From Coriaria nepalensis (taxonomy: Eukaryota; Streptophyta; Magnoliopsida; Cucurbitales; Coriariaceae), in the NCBI GenBank assembly GCA_027186245.1, contig CP114497.1, forward strand, positions 2,859,501 to 2,923,500: a stretch of 64,000 nt of DNA, given 5' to 3'. This document shows, one piece after another, positions 35,266-48,720 of the stretch; positions within the stretch are counted from its first letter, which is position 1; each line of letters begins with the position of its first letter. The notes under the pieces are model-generated. The model saw only the letters and a list, made by a program, of their open reading frames with translations, was not told the origin of the DNA and did no database searches. Both the position numbers and the translations under genes were made by a program.

Positions 35266-37412
35266 TTGCTGTTATGTTCTTCTTGTTCTATTCTGTTTTC
35301 ATATTCTGTTATGTTTATTTTACTATTTTATTTATTTTTTTAAAATTATGTTCTGTTCTATTTTACTGTTTTATTATATTTTTTATAAATTATATTCTAT
35401 TTAACTTTTTATATATTTTATTCTATTCTATTTTACTATTCCATTCTACTTCTTATAAATTTTATTTTACATATTATTATATTTTATAATATCACTATTT
35501 TTCATAATTACTAATTACTATATTCTATTTATTATATATACATATTTCTACGCATTATCCTAAAAGTGGTCCAAATGCTATGAGAGATCAAGACCCAAAT
35601 TACAAGTGCCTTTTATCTAGGGAATGAATTGGTATTGCCTTACAAGCTAGGTGTTCCATTTTTCTCTAGTTAGAGTAGCTATGTCCTATCTACTCAAATT
35701 TACATGGCAGTGAGATCTTAGAGGACATTAGGACACCATATCCTATTTGTTCAATTATGGTATGGTTGACTTCATAATTCCCTAAACCTATCCTTAATTC
35801 TCTTATCCTTACCTTGTTCCACTATGTGAATGCCACGTGGGACTACTTCAACTCTCCTCTATCTCTTTGCCAATAAATTATCATTGTTTCAAAATCATTA
35901 TATTTATTAACTTAACACACGTTCTAATAACCAACAAGAGATCATATGCATACAAACTACACAATAATTTATTATTAAATATAAAAAAAATGATACTTAA
36001 TTGATGAAATTCACATCCGGGGATGATATTATATTATAGTTAACGTGACACGACATAACTCAACAAATTAATTAATTACATAAAAGAACAGACCGATTAT
36101 AAGAACTTACATTATTATTATTAGATCCGTCTATTTTGAATAGTTTTCATTCCGAACCTATTTTTCTACAAAAAATACTAAATACTACATTTGTAAAACT
36201 AATCTAGCTAGTGAGTAAAAAATAAACTTCCACCTTCGAAAATAGATAATCTAACAATACCCTTATCGGTGTCCAGCCAATCATTTTACTACATATACAC
36301 GACAAAATCCAACCATATTACTTACATAAATGATTCTAATTGACCAAACAAAAACAAAAAAACAAAAAAAAAACATGAGATAGAGAATAAAAACATGTAC
36401 ACAGTGAATGAAAGCAAAATGAAGGAGCTTTTAATGCATTTTGGTATAAAAATGGATGAAAGATGATAATTAGAGTAACGAGGCAGTCAAAGAATGATGT
36501 TGGATTAGTACTTTAAGTTGGGCAAAGTATATTCAATTCCAATTCCTTAGAGCGATATCTGATTTTTATTTATTTATTTAATTTTTTTTTCTTTTGCTTT
36601 TCCAGCTTTAAAGAGGAAATCTCATCTTACCTATCTATATATCTATATATCTATCTAAGTGTATGAATGAATTCTTTTGGAGCTTTCATTTTCATCTTTG
36701 GAATAATGAAATCTCTTCTTAACATTATTTTCTTTCACTATCTGGGAAAAGAAAGAGGTATTTTTCTCTACCTACTTTAGAACCCTTTTTCTTAATTAAT
36801 TCCTTTAAATTTTGTTTTTTTATTTTTATTTTTTTTTTTTTTTTGGGGGAAAAGGGATCACCTAATGGTGATGTAGACCAATTTATCAACTCAACAACAC
36901 ATGCATATTGAGTACCTTTCGAGACCCATCTCCTATTTTGCCAATATAATAAAAACATTATTATTATTACTGTAATATAGGAGAAGAAGGTCTATATGTA
37001 TGTATGTATATAGTATATAATACAGATGGGTATACACACAAAGCTATAAGATAGCCTTTGCTTGTAAGAAATAAAATAATATGAAGACAATTTGATGTGA
37101 AGTTTTTCACTTTTGAAGTGGAAAAATGGCATATGTTTGTGTTTTTTTTCCTCACTAGATGAAATTTTTGTATCTATCTTGTCAATGTCTAGCCCATTTT
37201 TATATGTCCTCCAACTTATTACTTTTTTGTTTTTTTTTAATCAACAACGTCCCAATTTCTATGTTGCTCCGCACCTTAAAAAAAACAAAACAAAACAAAA
37301 AAAATTACAAAATTACAAAAACCGACCAGACTGACCCAAAAAAGACCAGTCCAATCCATGAAGAGCGAATGGATTAATATAGAAAGCCCACGAGGCCCAT
37401 TACTGTTGTTGG
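35266..37412. other. Intergenic DNA with T-rich low complexity
   Basis: 35270-35540 is a T-rich array of TTCTATTTTA-like words; the frame through it is low-complexity. 36580-37300 has long T and A runs. No gene is supported. The last few hundred bases may include the STN1 3' UTR. Confidence 0.5.
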
Positions 37413-37904
37413 CTATTTCATAAGAAGAAGATCGTAGCAATTACGAGCCAACCTCAAGCAATCCAACCAATGCAAGATCTCTGCATTCGGATCCCTCTCA
37501 ATAACAAGATCGGACACAGTGATCTGAACCAGACCTCTATAGCTCGTCACTCTCCCTCTAATCCTAGCAACCAACCCCACCTTAACCTGCGTAGAGAATC
37601 GTAACGCCATTGCGGCAATAACTCGAACACCTGGTGTGCTCTTCCGTCGCGAGAAATACGGCGACGTTAGGTGGTTGAGCCAAAGGATGCAGTTGACGCA
37701 GGAGGTGCCATCGTCCACAGAGAATTTCAGGAACTTGTTGGGTTTGAGGTCGCGAGAGACGACGGTACCGACTAGTTCGGCACGGGAAATGGGTTGTTTG
37801 CCTTTGCGTGAGAAAGTGACGGCGGCGTCGGAGGAGGGAGATGGGGTTTGGGTTAGGGAGAGGAGGTCGAAAGCAAGGAGCTTTACGTGAGGTTTGCAGT
37901 TCAT
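37413..37904 (-). CDS. STN1: CST complex subunit STN1
   Basis: One exon encodes 163 residues from the ATG at 37904 to the stop at 37413, about the length of Arabidopsis STN1 (160 as I recall). It is a single OB fold: HVKLLAFDLLSL at the N-terminus, KPISRAELVGTVVSRDLKPN and KFLKFSVDDGTSCVNCILWL as the central strands, SPYFSRR, then VGLVARIRGRVTSYRGLVQI and the closing NAEILHWLDCLRLAR helix. STN1 works with CTC1 and TEN1 on single-stranded telomeric DNA, protecting chromosome ends and aiding lagging-strand fill-in. The winged-helix half of animal and yeast STN1 is absent, as is normal in plants. The frame is intact and intronless. Its 5' end faces the 3' end of BUD32, 550 bases away, on the same strand. 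Confidence 0.9.
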   Translation of the reverse strand: MNCKPHVKLLAFDLLSLTQTPSPSSDAAVTFSRKGKQPISRAELVGTVVSRDLKPNKFLKFSVDDGTSCVNCILWLNHLTSPYFSRRKSTPGVRVIAAMALRFSTQVKVGLVARIRGRVTSYRGLVQITVSDLVIERDPNAEILHWLDCLRLARNCYDLLLMK

Positions 37905-38456
37905 TATGGTCGGTCGATCTCGATGTTTCTGATTCCGACTTGTATCTTATTCTCCTCTGTTTCTCTCGTTAAACAACTTCTTGTCTAATTAGCTGTTTAC
38001 GAGAAGAGATAGAGATAATAACGGCTATAAATGTTGAAATTATTTAGGTAACAAAATCTAACAATAATTTACTTCTAACGTACAAATTCCAATTTTAATT
38101 AAAATTTTCATAATTTGAAAACTCCACTTCGATACTGTGATATTTACAAGGTCTAATATTAGACATTAGGGTTCGTCAGAGATTGAGTTGAAAATGGTTC
38201 TATGATGCCTAGATTCAATCATCATCTAGTAAAATGCATAATGCGCGACAGATACGGTGTCATTTTCTTATAAAGTAGGAACCCACTGATTAATGATAAA
38301 ATGTCATAAGATTGATAAGATATTGTTAATTTAGATATCATGTTTAAAACACAAAAGATACCAGATCAATCCTTAACGACCTAGTTCCCATTTAAGTACA
38401 TGAACAAGATAGCACGCTAGCATCATTACCCTAATCAAATATAGTTAAGCAGAATT

Positions 38457-39749
<1,293 letters not shown>

Positions 39750-40554
39750 AGATGTGCAACACAAGCAAAGTGATCTTCAGATCTTCCAATCTATAGAGAG
39801 ATTATATAATGATGAATTTGTATGAAAGTTTGGGATAAGGGTTTAGGCAAGACATGTCAAATCAAATAATATGAGTTGATTCTAATCAAATCAACTCATA
39901 ATCATAATCAACAGGCCACCAAAACATAATCAAAACTCTAATCCAAAACAAAAGAAAATATAACAACAGGCCACCAATGTTATCAACAATTTTTATCTCA
40001 GTAATCCATGAGCTACGAAAATTAACAAATTCGCTTATAATTCATCATGGTTAAGAAAAGCAAACAAGAAGCGAAAGAAAATTAAACCATAATTCTTTTA
40101 GCTTTTAATTAAGAAACGTTGTCCCAAAAAGGCTCATGTTCAGAAAACTAATAGAAATTTATCATCATTTTCTTGTAAAGTCACTCAGGCATTTCGTCAT
40201 ACACCTAGTGTGCATATTCCAGCCTTAACTGAGCCAATTTTTTACGCCACTTCTTACCTCACTGAAGAAGCATAATCACAAAGTTCAGAAGCGTAACAAA
40301 TATGTTGAAGTCAATTAACATATATTCTAACAGTACAGATTAATTAACCGGTAATCCAACATATACCGTACTATCCCTCAAATGAAAATATAGAAATCCA
40401 TTCAATTCATTACGTAATCTTTCATATATTTTTTTCTCTCAATAAGCCATAAATTCAGAGTCGTGTTTAGTAAATAAACAGAAAACAAAATTCAATGAAG
40501 AAACATAGAGAGAGGGATGAGAGAAAGAGGAAAAAGCGGTGAAGAGAGTAGTAC

Positions 40555-40745
40555 CAGGAAAGCCGTGAGGGGTGGCCGCCGCCGGTGAGCGGCTGAGAGA
40601 ATATCGTAGCAGAGTTGGAGAACTGATTCACTGAAATTCTGAGCAAGGCGACTCTTCAACCAAAGGAAGGAGTAAAAGACAACCCTTTAAACGGCGTCGT
40701 GTAATCAGTTTATAACCGAAACTACACCGTTTTGAACTCTTCTCC
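40555..40745. promoter_or_regulatory. Short bidirectional promoter between BUD32 and the plus-strand gene
   Basis: BUD32's probable first leader exon ends with donor CCTG|GTACTA at about 40555. The plus gene's leader probably starts near 40740 and ends at a donor CTG|GTGTGT near 40855. The two transcription starts would therefore lie within roughly 100 bp. The segment is relatively GC-rich (GGCCGCCGCCGGTGAGCGGC near 40575) for this window. The starts are inferred, not seen. Confidence 0.45.
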
Positions 40746-41133
40746 CTTTTAACTATGCTCTGCAATTTCAATTCAGAAACCCTAACCCCTTCCATGCGCG
40801 GGTACGTCCCCTCAATTTGGCAGCTTAGAACCGACTGCAGCCCCTCGAATCTGGTGTGTTTTGAGTTTTTCTTTCATTTCTTCTTAATCTTACGCAGGTT
40901 TAGCTTTTTATTATGTCACTTTATCATTCTTAATTTCTTCGTCCAGTTGAAAAATCATATAATTCTTTTTTTTTTTTTAGGAAAAAAAATAAATTATTTA
41001 AGTTTTGGAGAATATCTAGTTACAGCCAGCTAATCATCGTTGATCGGAATCTGTATTACTGTAATTTGATTAGTTGAATTGTTTTAATTGATATTTTCCT
41101 GATCAAGCAGCCTCGGGTTGAATTTCTATTACC

Positions 41134-41768
41134 ATGAAAAGGCATAAGCCATGGAGCGATGAAGAAGATGACGATTCAACATCTGAAGAATCCTCTTCAT
41201 CCGATCTTGAAGCTGGCAGGACGAGTTCGAGTAAACGTAAAGAGAAGAAATCTGAAGGTAAAACTACTTTGATCACGGAGATTACCTGAACATTCTTTTT
41301 TGCTTTAAAAAAAACTATTAAAAAAGCTCCTCTTCTCGTTGCAATGTCGTTGCTTGACTTTTGACTTATGCAGTCAAACCCGGAAAGAGGAAGGGTGGGC
41401 AGGTTGACTTTGAAGCACTGAGACGGCATGGATTTAAAGGCGGACCATCGGTTTTGAGTGTGCCGGCTCCAAAGGAGAGGGATGATGAGAAGGATTGGTC
41501 ATGGTCAAGAGGAGAGAAAAGCCGGGAAAATGAGGGTAAGAAGGAGATTGAAGAGTCTTATGAAGAGAGACGGAAAACAAGAGCTGCTATTGCCAGTGGA
41601 GAGGAGCTAGCTACGGCACTTACTCGACAGGAGAGGAGTAATCTTTCTTTCTCACAGAAGGAGAAGAGGAAGAGAGAGCTTGGTCAGGCAAGTAGGGGCA
41701 AGAATTACGTTGAAGAGGAGAAGAGGTTGTTGAGGGATAATGGGGTCTATTCTGGGTTCGATACTTGA
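41134..41768 (+). CDS. Small charged conserved protein, function unknown (DUF4660/UPF0690-like?)
   Basis: Two exons (41134-41257 and 41374-41768) join in frame to 172 residues. The N-terminus, MKRHKPWSDEEDDDSTSEES, is acidic and serine-rich. The middle holds KPGKRKGGQVDFEALRRHG and a KERDDEKDWSW segment. The C-terminal half is a charged helix ending RELGQASRGKNYVEEEKRLL and NGVYSGFDT. A leader intron from about 40860 to 41107 is probable. The conserved SGKNYVEEEKR-type tail recalls a eukaryotic family I remember as UPF0690/C1orf52, a weak identification made from memory. The composition suggests a nuclear, RNA- or chromatin-associated protein, but no function is known to me. It shares its promoter region with BUD32. 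Confidence 0.75.
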
Positions 41769-42180
41769 CTCCATGTCAATTAAAGACCAACTTTGTGTCT
41801 GTGATTATAGTCCCTGTTGCCTTTTCTGTTCTAAAGCTAGAAAACGTTGTCTTCTCTTTATTATAAACAAGAATTTGGCACATAATGAAAGGAGTTTGTA
41901 TTGAACAAGGTAGAGGAGTAAAATTCACAACAAACTACATAAACTGCTTAGAACTAAAACCATCTCTCTCTCTCTCTCTGGGTATATGAACAGGCTCTAT
42001 ACAATTAATCAGTTATAAGCAGTGTTTGTACTTTTGAGAGTTGTCCAACTCAAAACCGAGGAGGAGGAACAGGTTCTTCAGATTGGACAACATTCTCTGC
42101 ATCCAAGGTAGATAGGGACGGCTATGATGCTCTTTATAGGAAGCCATGGTAGAAACGGAATGAGATGCCTTCTTGGGTTC

Positions 42181-44848
42181 TTATCCTTTGGAAAGGGTTT
42201 GGCATATCGCTCTGATAACTTCTGAAGTGGTTCGGCAACAACCCCCAACAAGAGAAGCCCCTGGCTCGCACCACGTGTTAACATATGACACAAAATCTAC
42301 TTCTGAGACTCCTGTGTTTTGCTGCAACATAACTCCCAAAGCAGCAAGGTTCAGCACAGGACTATCCAAAGAAGGAAAAACATATCTTGGCGGTTGAAAA
42401 AAAAGAAATAAAATGCGAACTGAGTTAACTATTTGGTGAATGTTTTGATAGCAGAAAAGTGTAAAAAGACGCGAACTGATTTATCACTGAGATTGAAAAG
42501 CAGTATTCTTCCTCCCACAATGCACATTATACTATCAGCTACCCAAGCAGCCCAGTGTATGAACTTACAGGCATCTAGCTAAGATTTCCAAGTTTTTACA
42601 GTCTAGCACACAAGGTTTTCAGGATTTTGTTGCAAGTACTACCATAGCTCAAGGCAAGTGGAACTGGGTGTGGCAGATTGATCCTAGTCTGGCACAACCA
42701 TCTGATCTACAGTTTCCCAACTTGGTCCTAAGTTGGATCATGTTGTGTTTACTGGACAACTGGCTCAGGGTCATAGTGGGAAAAGACTAACAAAAAACAG
42801 TAAAAGAAAATATGATTCTATTAACTCAAACATGATTCTGAATGCATCTATCTACTCGACCAACAATATGAACTTACCACCCACTCCTTCAGATTAGAAT
42901 CATAACTTTCTCCGCTATTTGGGTATATAAGTATTGATTTTGTCGTCACCTGCATAAATCATTAGCAAAATTAAGAAATGAGATTCCACAAAGATGATCT
43001 TGTCATTTAAGGATGTCAATATCGACAAAATAAAAAATAAATTAAATAAAAACAATTTATCTCGTATGAACACAGATTAACATGTGGAGTGAAAGAATAT
43101 CAATAACCAAAGTTTTCCAGTGGCTGAAAATTAGAAGACTAATAATAAGAAAAACAGAAATCCTAATCATATTTTGAGTAGATAAAAATACGACAACTAA
43201 ATTGTATGAATAAGTAGATACAAGTATGACTTCTAGGGAAAATCATATAAACAACACAAACAGTAACCAAAGAGCGCACCTTTTTAATGGATGATATCAG
43301 CCCGTTGATGAATCTAGGAGGAGTACAGTTGATTCCCACAGCCACAACTTTCTTGCATGATTCTGCAATTGACGCACATTCAAGAACGACTACATTGAAA
43401 CCATCCTTTGAGTTGAAAGAAAACCAAGCCGGAATTTTCATGTATTTTTCTTCTTCTAAGAGTTCAGCATAAGCCTGCATAATCAGCAATAACAATTTAG
43501 CATGACTAACTGATCTTGGTAAAAAACAATGCCACTGATTTCAAAGGCCTTTGTGTTCCGATTCAGAAATCTAATGCAATGAAATATTAAGGCATAGCTA
43601 AACAGCTGAAGAAATTTGGCCAGTCATAAATATGAGGAAGATAGCAGTAAGTGAAAAAAGTGAATAGCTGGTTCTGTTCAGTACCTGAGCTTCTAGTTTA
43701 TTTGGAATTGTTTCAAAGGCAATTAGGTCAGCCCCTGCATCCACTAACACTTGAACCCTTCTCCGTTGAAATTCTTTCAAAGTATCTAGTCTGATAGCAT
43801 CCCCATAATCCCCACTGCAAAGAAGACAACAAAGAAAAGTATACATGACCTCTTCCCATCAAATCAAACAGAAACTCTCACTGTAAGGCAGTTCACATTG
43901 AAGCTTGGCCTGTCAAGCTTTCACTGATATTTCGGAATATAACACAAAGTACAAGAATATATTTTTCTCCCAACATTCCAAATGTATACAAATTTATATA
44001 GAAAAGTAACATAACATCAATTTATACGGAAAACTAGCACATACTCTTTAAGTATAAGGATGATTCTTAACTCACCTGTACTCAGATCCATCTGCCAGAT
44101 AAGCTCCATAGCTCCCCACAGATGCTGCTACAAGTATCGGACGATATTTGAAAATTTTACCATCTCCATTGCTATCAGAATTATTGTTATTACATCTTTC
44201 ATGGTAAGTATCCCATGCCTCACGAGCAATCTCCACACTTTTTCTTAAGAGGGCTTCACTTTCTTCTCTTGAAAAACCTTTAGCCTCAAAATCCCTGAAT
44301 GGTGGCCTGTTGTGCACAGAAAGTAAGACCTGGATTGAATTTTGCACGAAGGAAGTGAAAAACCTGTTATGGAGGACCTACTTGATAAGATGCTGTGATG
44401 ATAATATCCGCACCGGCTTCAAGGTAATCAAGGTGTACCTGTTTACCTCATCAAATTATTGAAATGAGCAAAAAAAAATACGAACTAAAAGATGACAGAC
44501 AAGAATTCTCATTTACAAAAGAGAAAATGGAGAACGTCATTTTTCATAGATTTCTACAATCCTATGGCTACAGGCTATTGTAATCGTATAGTGAAGTTTG
44601 AATTTATTTACGTTCAAATGTTCAATCGATAGAGCGAGAGCGAGAGAGAGTACTCTGCGAATAAGATGTGGAGAAGAGAGGAGGCATTTGGCGCTCCAGA
44701 GAGGATCATTGAGGGCAGCACCATGCCTCTCAAGCACCATCGCCAATCCGCCGTCGATTACGGCGCTGCCACCCGCTTGCCTTAAAAAGTCCGTCATCAA
44801 CGTCGTCAGAGAGGATGACGAAGTCGTTTCAGAGGTACCAAGGTCCAT
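42181..44848 (-). CDS. HMT: Homocysteine S-methyltransferase (HMT), with suspected frameshift
   Basis: Seven exons join to 347 residues: 44848-44654, 44438-44382, 44329-44076, 43814-43685, 43474-43280, 42949-42878, 42321-42181. HMT transfers a methyl group from S-methylmethionine (or AdoMet) to homocysteine, making methionine. Family marks are present: AVIDGGLAMVLERHGAALND, HLDYLEAGADIIITASYQ, ASVGSYGAYLADGSEYSGDY, FETIPNKLEAQ, the zinc cysteine in VGINCTPPRF and the zinc pair in LVGGCCRTT. Two oddities stand out. Exon 3 is in frame only with an acceptor at 44330; the expected acceptor, 23 bases downstream, would give ATIQGF and then a stop because of an extra T. Exon 5 lacks about four residues (usually containing GDS) between DGFNVV and VLECA. 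The gene is probably expressed if the alternative acceptor is used. A pseudogene or a sequencing error in the T-run remains possible. Confidence 0.8.
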
Positions 44849-45398
44849 TGTAGACACACGTTCTACAATCTTTGCGTTGGATTTGGACCAGCAAAATAGA
44901 GATGCACAGTTCCCAACTCGAGTTTGAATTAGGCACATTGCATGTATGTTTCGGACTGAATCCGGGTTTGAATTTTCAGTACAAAAGTACGGAAGGAATC
45001 TAACAATCCCATCCGTGAATTCGGATCGGATAGATCTGCAGCCGTACAGTTCCGACTGCAAATCCTCTTTATATTTCCTTAAGTTTAAATTTGACCCCCC
45101 TACAGATCTTCAAAATTCCATTTTAACCCCAAGGATTTCATGTACATACAAATTCCGTCCTGTTGTTGTTGTTGAGAGAGAGAGAGAGAGAGAGAAAACA
45201 AAAAAACATCAGCTACTTTCTCACTGATGAAGATGATTTCTACTTCCCAAATGTAACAGCTTACGGAAAGATTGTATCTGTAATTACAATAACACAAACC
45301 AGGTTCCTCCATCTTTTAATTTTCCATAATAAATGTAGAAGAAAGGAAAAAACAGAGAGTACAAAATGGCAGGGAAAATAGAAGGAAAGAAATTCTAA

Positions 45399-47690
45399 TC
45401 AGGGGCCTCGAGGTTTCCCGAAACAGAAACAAGCACTTAATCTTCTCTGGTCATCTTCAGGAATCATCCCACCTCCCTTGCTGGTATCGATTCCTTCTAA
45501 CAACTTGACCACCTCTTCCATGTCCGGCCGTTTCTCCGGATTCCCATCCCAACATCTTCTCATTATATTCGCCAACGAACTCGGACAACATCTCGGAATT
45601 TCTGGTCTCAAGTTCTATCAATCCAAAAGAAAAATATATACATATTGCATACATTCACTAATTGCCTTACAGAGAAATTCTAGGCTACCGAACAGTTAAG
45701 ATCATGCCACATTAGCATTTGATTTAAAAAAAAAAAAAACTGATGACAGAGCATGATCCCAGCTGTTACAATATCACCTACCTGGTTCAGGAAAGGATTA
45801 TATAAAATTTCAAACTGAATAGGAATATAGAGACAAACCTGTCGCACAACAGCCGAAGAAACTTCAGCGAAACTGAGATCAGGATAAGGCATGTCGCAAC
45901 AGTATGTCTCCCATAAGCATATACCAAAACTGTAAACATCGCATTTTCTATTGTAAGGTTTACCATCAAGGACCTGCACCAAAAAAGTCCATCTTTCTTA
46001 AAGAGGAAGTGAAGCAAAAAACAATAAAAAGCTTCATAAATCTTTAACGAAGCCTAGTTGATGAAGAAAATCCAATCCCAACTTGTCACGTTTAACCACT
46101 TTATCACTTCTTATACTTCATGAAATTTCCAATAAAATAGTCAGTCTGGTGTACATGTTGGGATTGGTACCAAAGGATTTATGTATAGAGAAGTTAAGAG
46201 TTAAGAGTTAAGAGTTTGCACACGGAGTAAAAAATCATCCGGCTAAGATCAAACCACATCAGTTAAAAGTTAGGAGTTAAAAACGGCCTATAATAGTTAA
46301 GAATGAGTAGGTACCTCTGGGGCCATATAACCAAGGGTACCAGTTTCTCCAGTCATATCCCTTGGATTCTGAGCTTCAACCCGAGCAACGCCAAAATCAA
46401 CGATTTTGAGTGTTCTATGAGCATCTAGTAACAAGTTTTCTGTTTTAATGTCTCGGTGAACAATCTTTTTCGAGTGAAGATAACTCAACCTACAAAAACA
46501 GGAATAAAGAAACAAAAAAAACAAATTGTTGTTAAAAAGGTGAAAGAGCAGAAAATCAATTCTAAATCAGAATAAGTAAGAAGAGAGAAGAGAAAACTAG
46601 GTACTCACCCTCTGGCAAGATCCAATGCAAGTTGAATCACGATCTTAAGTGCGAGCTTCTTTCTACGGTTTCTGATCAAATAGTTCTTGAGAGTCCCACC
46701 TGGAAGATACTCCACAATGACGCAACAAGCCCTTGAAGGGAAAGAATTCTGATTTTCGATTGTTGTGCTTTTGGAAGGGATTTTTAGATTGGAAGTTCCC
46801 ATTGAAGCTCCAAAGAACTGTAACAGAAACATCACTTTGAGATAAAACAAGGTATATTATATATATAGATACTAGATAGATAAGTGGGTTAAAGTTTGTA
46901 CCTTGGTAACATTACGGTGCTCAAGCTTATGCCAAACAGCAACTTCTTGCCGAAATGACGCTCGAAGAGCAGCAGTTTCAGCAGCTGTGGTCATTCCATC
47001 CTCTCCCCAGTCCAACACTTTTACTACAATTTTCAGACCGATATAACGTCAAACACTATGTCCCAAAAAAAAAAAAAAGCCAATTGTAACAATTAGTCAG
47101 GAAGGATTTAGAAACAGATCAAATGAAGTTTCCCTAACTAACTTTTTAGATCCAGGAAAAATGCTCTTAAACCACAAATTGTCAATTTAGTAGTTTGAAG
47201 GTATAAGCAAAGACACATATGAACCAAGACAAACATCCAAAGATGATCACTCATCAACATCACAGTACAACCACAATAAATAATTCCATATTGTATTCTA
47301 GAACACAAAAGAAACAGAAATACATCAAGTGTTCCAAAAAATCGAAAATTTACCAGCAACATCTTGGTCATCATAGACGCCTTTGTAGACAGTTCCATAA
47401 GTGCCATGAGCCACAAGAAGTCTTATATCCAGCTTAGACAGATCAATCTCCCACTCTTCCTTCTTTGTAGGCACCTCTCTATCTCTCGAAAAAACCCGGC
47501 TCAAGTGCTTGTCTAGCTGAACATCCCAGCTCTTGAAGTCGATCTTATCTGCTCGAAAAACCATGTCTTTGTTCCTACTTAAGCTACCCACCGCATCCTT
47601 CTCAACGTTCAACCCCTTATCAGAGACAGAACCTACTTCATGGCTATTAGAATTCATATCTCCGACCTTGCTCATGTTTATTGAATCCAT
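45399..47690 (-). CDS. Raf-like MAPKKK family Ser/Thr kinase, MRK1-type (group C)
   Basis: Six exons join in frame to 397 residues: 47690-47354, 47023-46902, 46817-46609, 46489-46315, 45973-45839, 45614-45399. The N-terminal 100 residues include [19 protein letters not shown] and [20 protein letters not shown], typical of plant group C Raf-like kinases such as Arabidopsis MRK1. Kinase marks in order: [10 protein letters not shown] glycine loop, [13 protein letters not shown] (catalytic Lys), [61 protein letters not shown] and [17 protein letters not shown]. The C-terminal [11 protein letters not shown]ys-rich tail is typical of this subgroup. All key catalytic residues are present. A leader intron upstream to about 48 kb is likely. 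Substrates are unknown. Confidence 0.92.
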
Positions 47691-48720
47691 GTTTAGCGTA
47701 AAAATTGGGAAAATAAAGATATTCCAAGGAGAATATGACAGCTAAAAAGAAACCCAAGAAAATGATCAATCTAAGGAACCCATTAAATTTTAGTAAAAAC
47801 AGATCATCCGCGTCGATTTGGCTTTACAAACTTACCAAACAACTTCCATAAGTACTAAGAATTAAGCCCTTCTTTTTGGGGGTGGTTCAGACACTCAAGC
47901 AAGAAAAAAAAATTCATACAGTAAAGTGAAATCAAAATTGAAGAAATGGGAAAGATTCGTACAGTTTTCTGCAACTTCAAGGCTAATACGTAAGACCCGA
48001 CAAAGGGATCATCTTGCACAACCAACGGAAGAGAAGAAGGAGGAGGAGGGTAGAAATCTAGCCAGAAATCGGAACAGATAAACAGAATCTTTGAAATCAG
48101 TAAAATTATGGTAGAGGAAAAAAAAAAGACGAATTTAAATGGTTGACAAATTAATTTTTTTTTTTTTTTGGGTTGAATTATTAATTTTGGTGTGGGAGAA
48201 GATTGGGTTAAAATGTGGACTAGAATTTAAGGAAAGATGATGAATAGAAAGGTGGAGAAAAGTACAAACAGCGAGGGAAAGAGAAGTCGAAAAAGTTGAC
48301 ACCGGGGGCCGGATGATGGTGGATTTTGGTTGGACAAATCGCTGCAGGCTTGGTTCGCACGACGTTCATGTAGTTTATGTAATTCGAGCCGTCCATTATA
48401 ATTTAGTATATTTGGATAAGTCACATCGTCTTACGTAAATTCGATGGCCCCAGCACAATTTATAATGGACGTGCAATCTTTTTATTCCTCCCGCACAATT
48501 TTTTTTACTTCCCCCACGCAACTTTTTTATCATTCCCCCCTCCCCTCCCTCCCCCCCCCCCTCCCCCAATATTTTTTTTACTTAGTCTACGAGTCAAAAG
48601 GTTTTTCAGATTTTATATAAAATTTAGGATATTATATATTACATATTTAAAGAATATAATTTAATAATAATATATTAATATTATAATAATATATGAAAAT
48701 CTTTAGCCTGATTTTTAGCC
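47691..48720 (-). other. Leader, promoter and C-rich DNA upstream of the Raf-like kinase
   Basis: 47700-48080 is probably leader with an intron. 48391-48473 holds an inverted repeat with arms GTCCATTATAATT and AATTTATAATGGAC. 48530-48568 is a long C/T tract with repeated C-runs. No coding gene is supported. Confidence 0.45.

Noticed and set aside
35274..35489. 71-residue hydrophobic frame resembling membrane segments
   Set aside because: It lies in a T-rich low-complexity array; Phe/Leu/Ile/Tyr content follows from base composition.
44598..44927. 109-residue plus-strand frame
   Set aside because: It is antisense to HMT exon 1, whose conserved motifs are clear.
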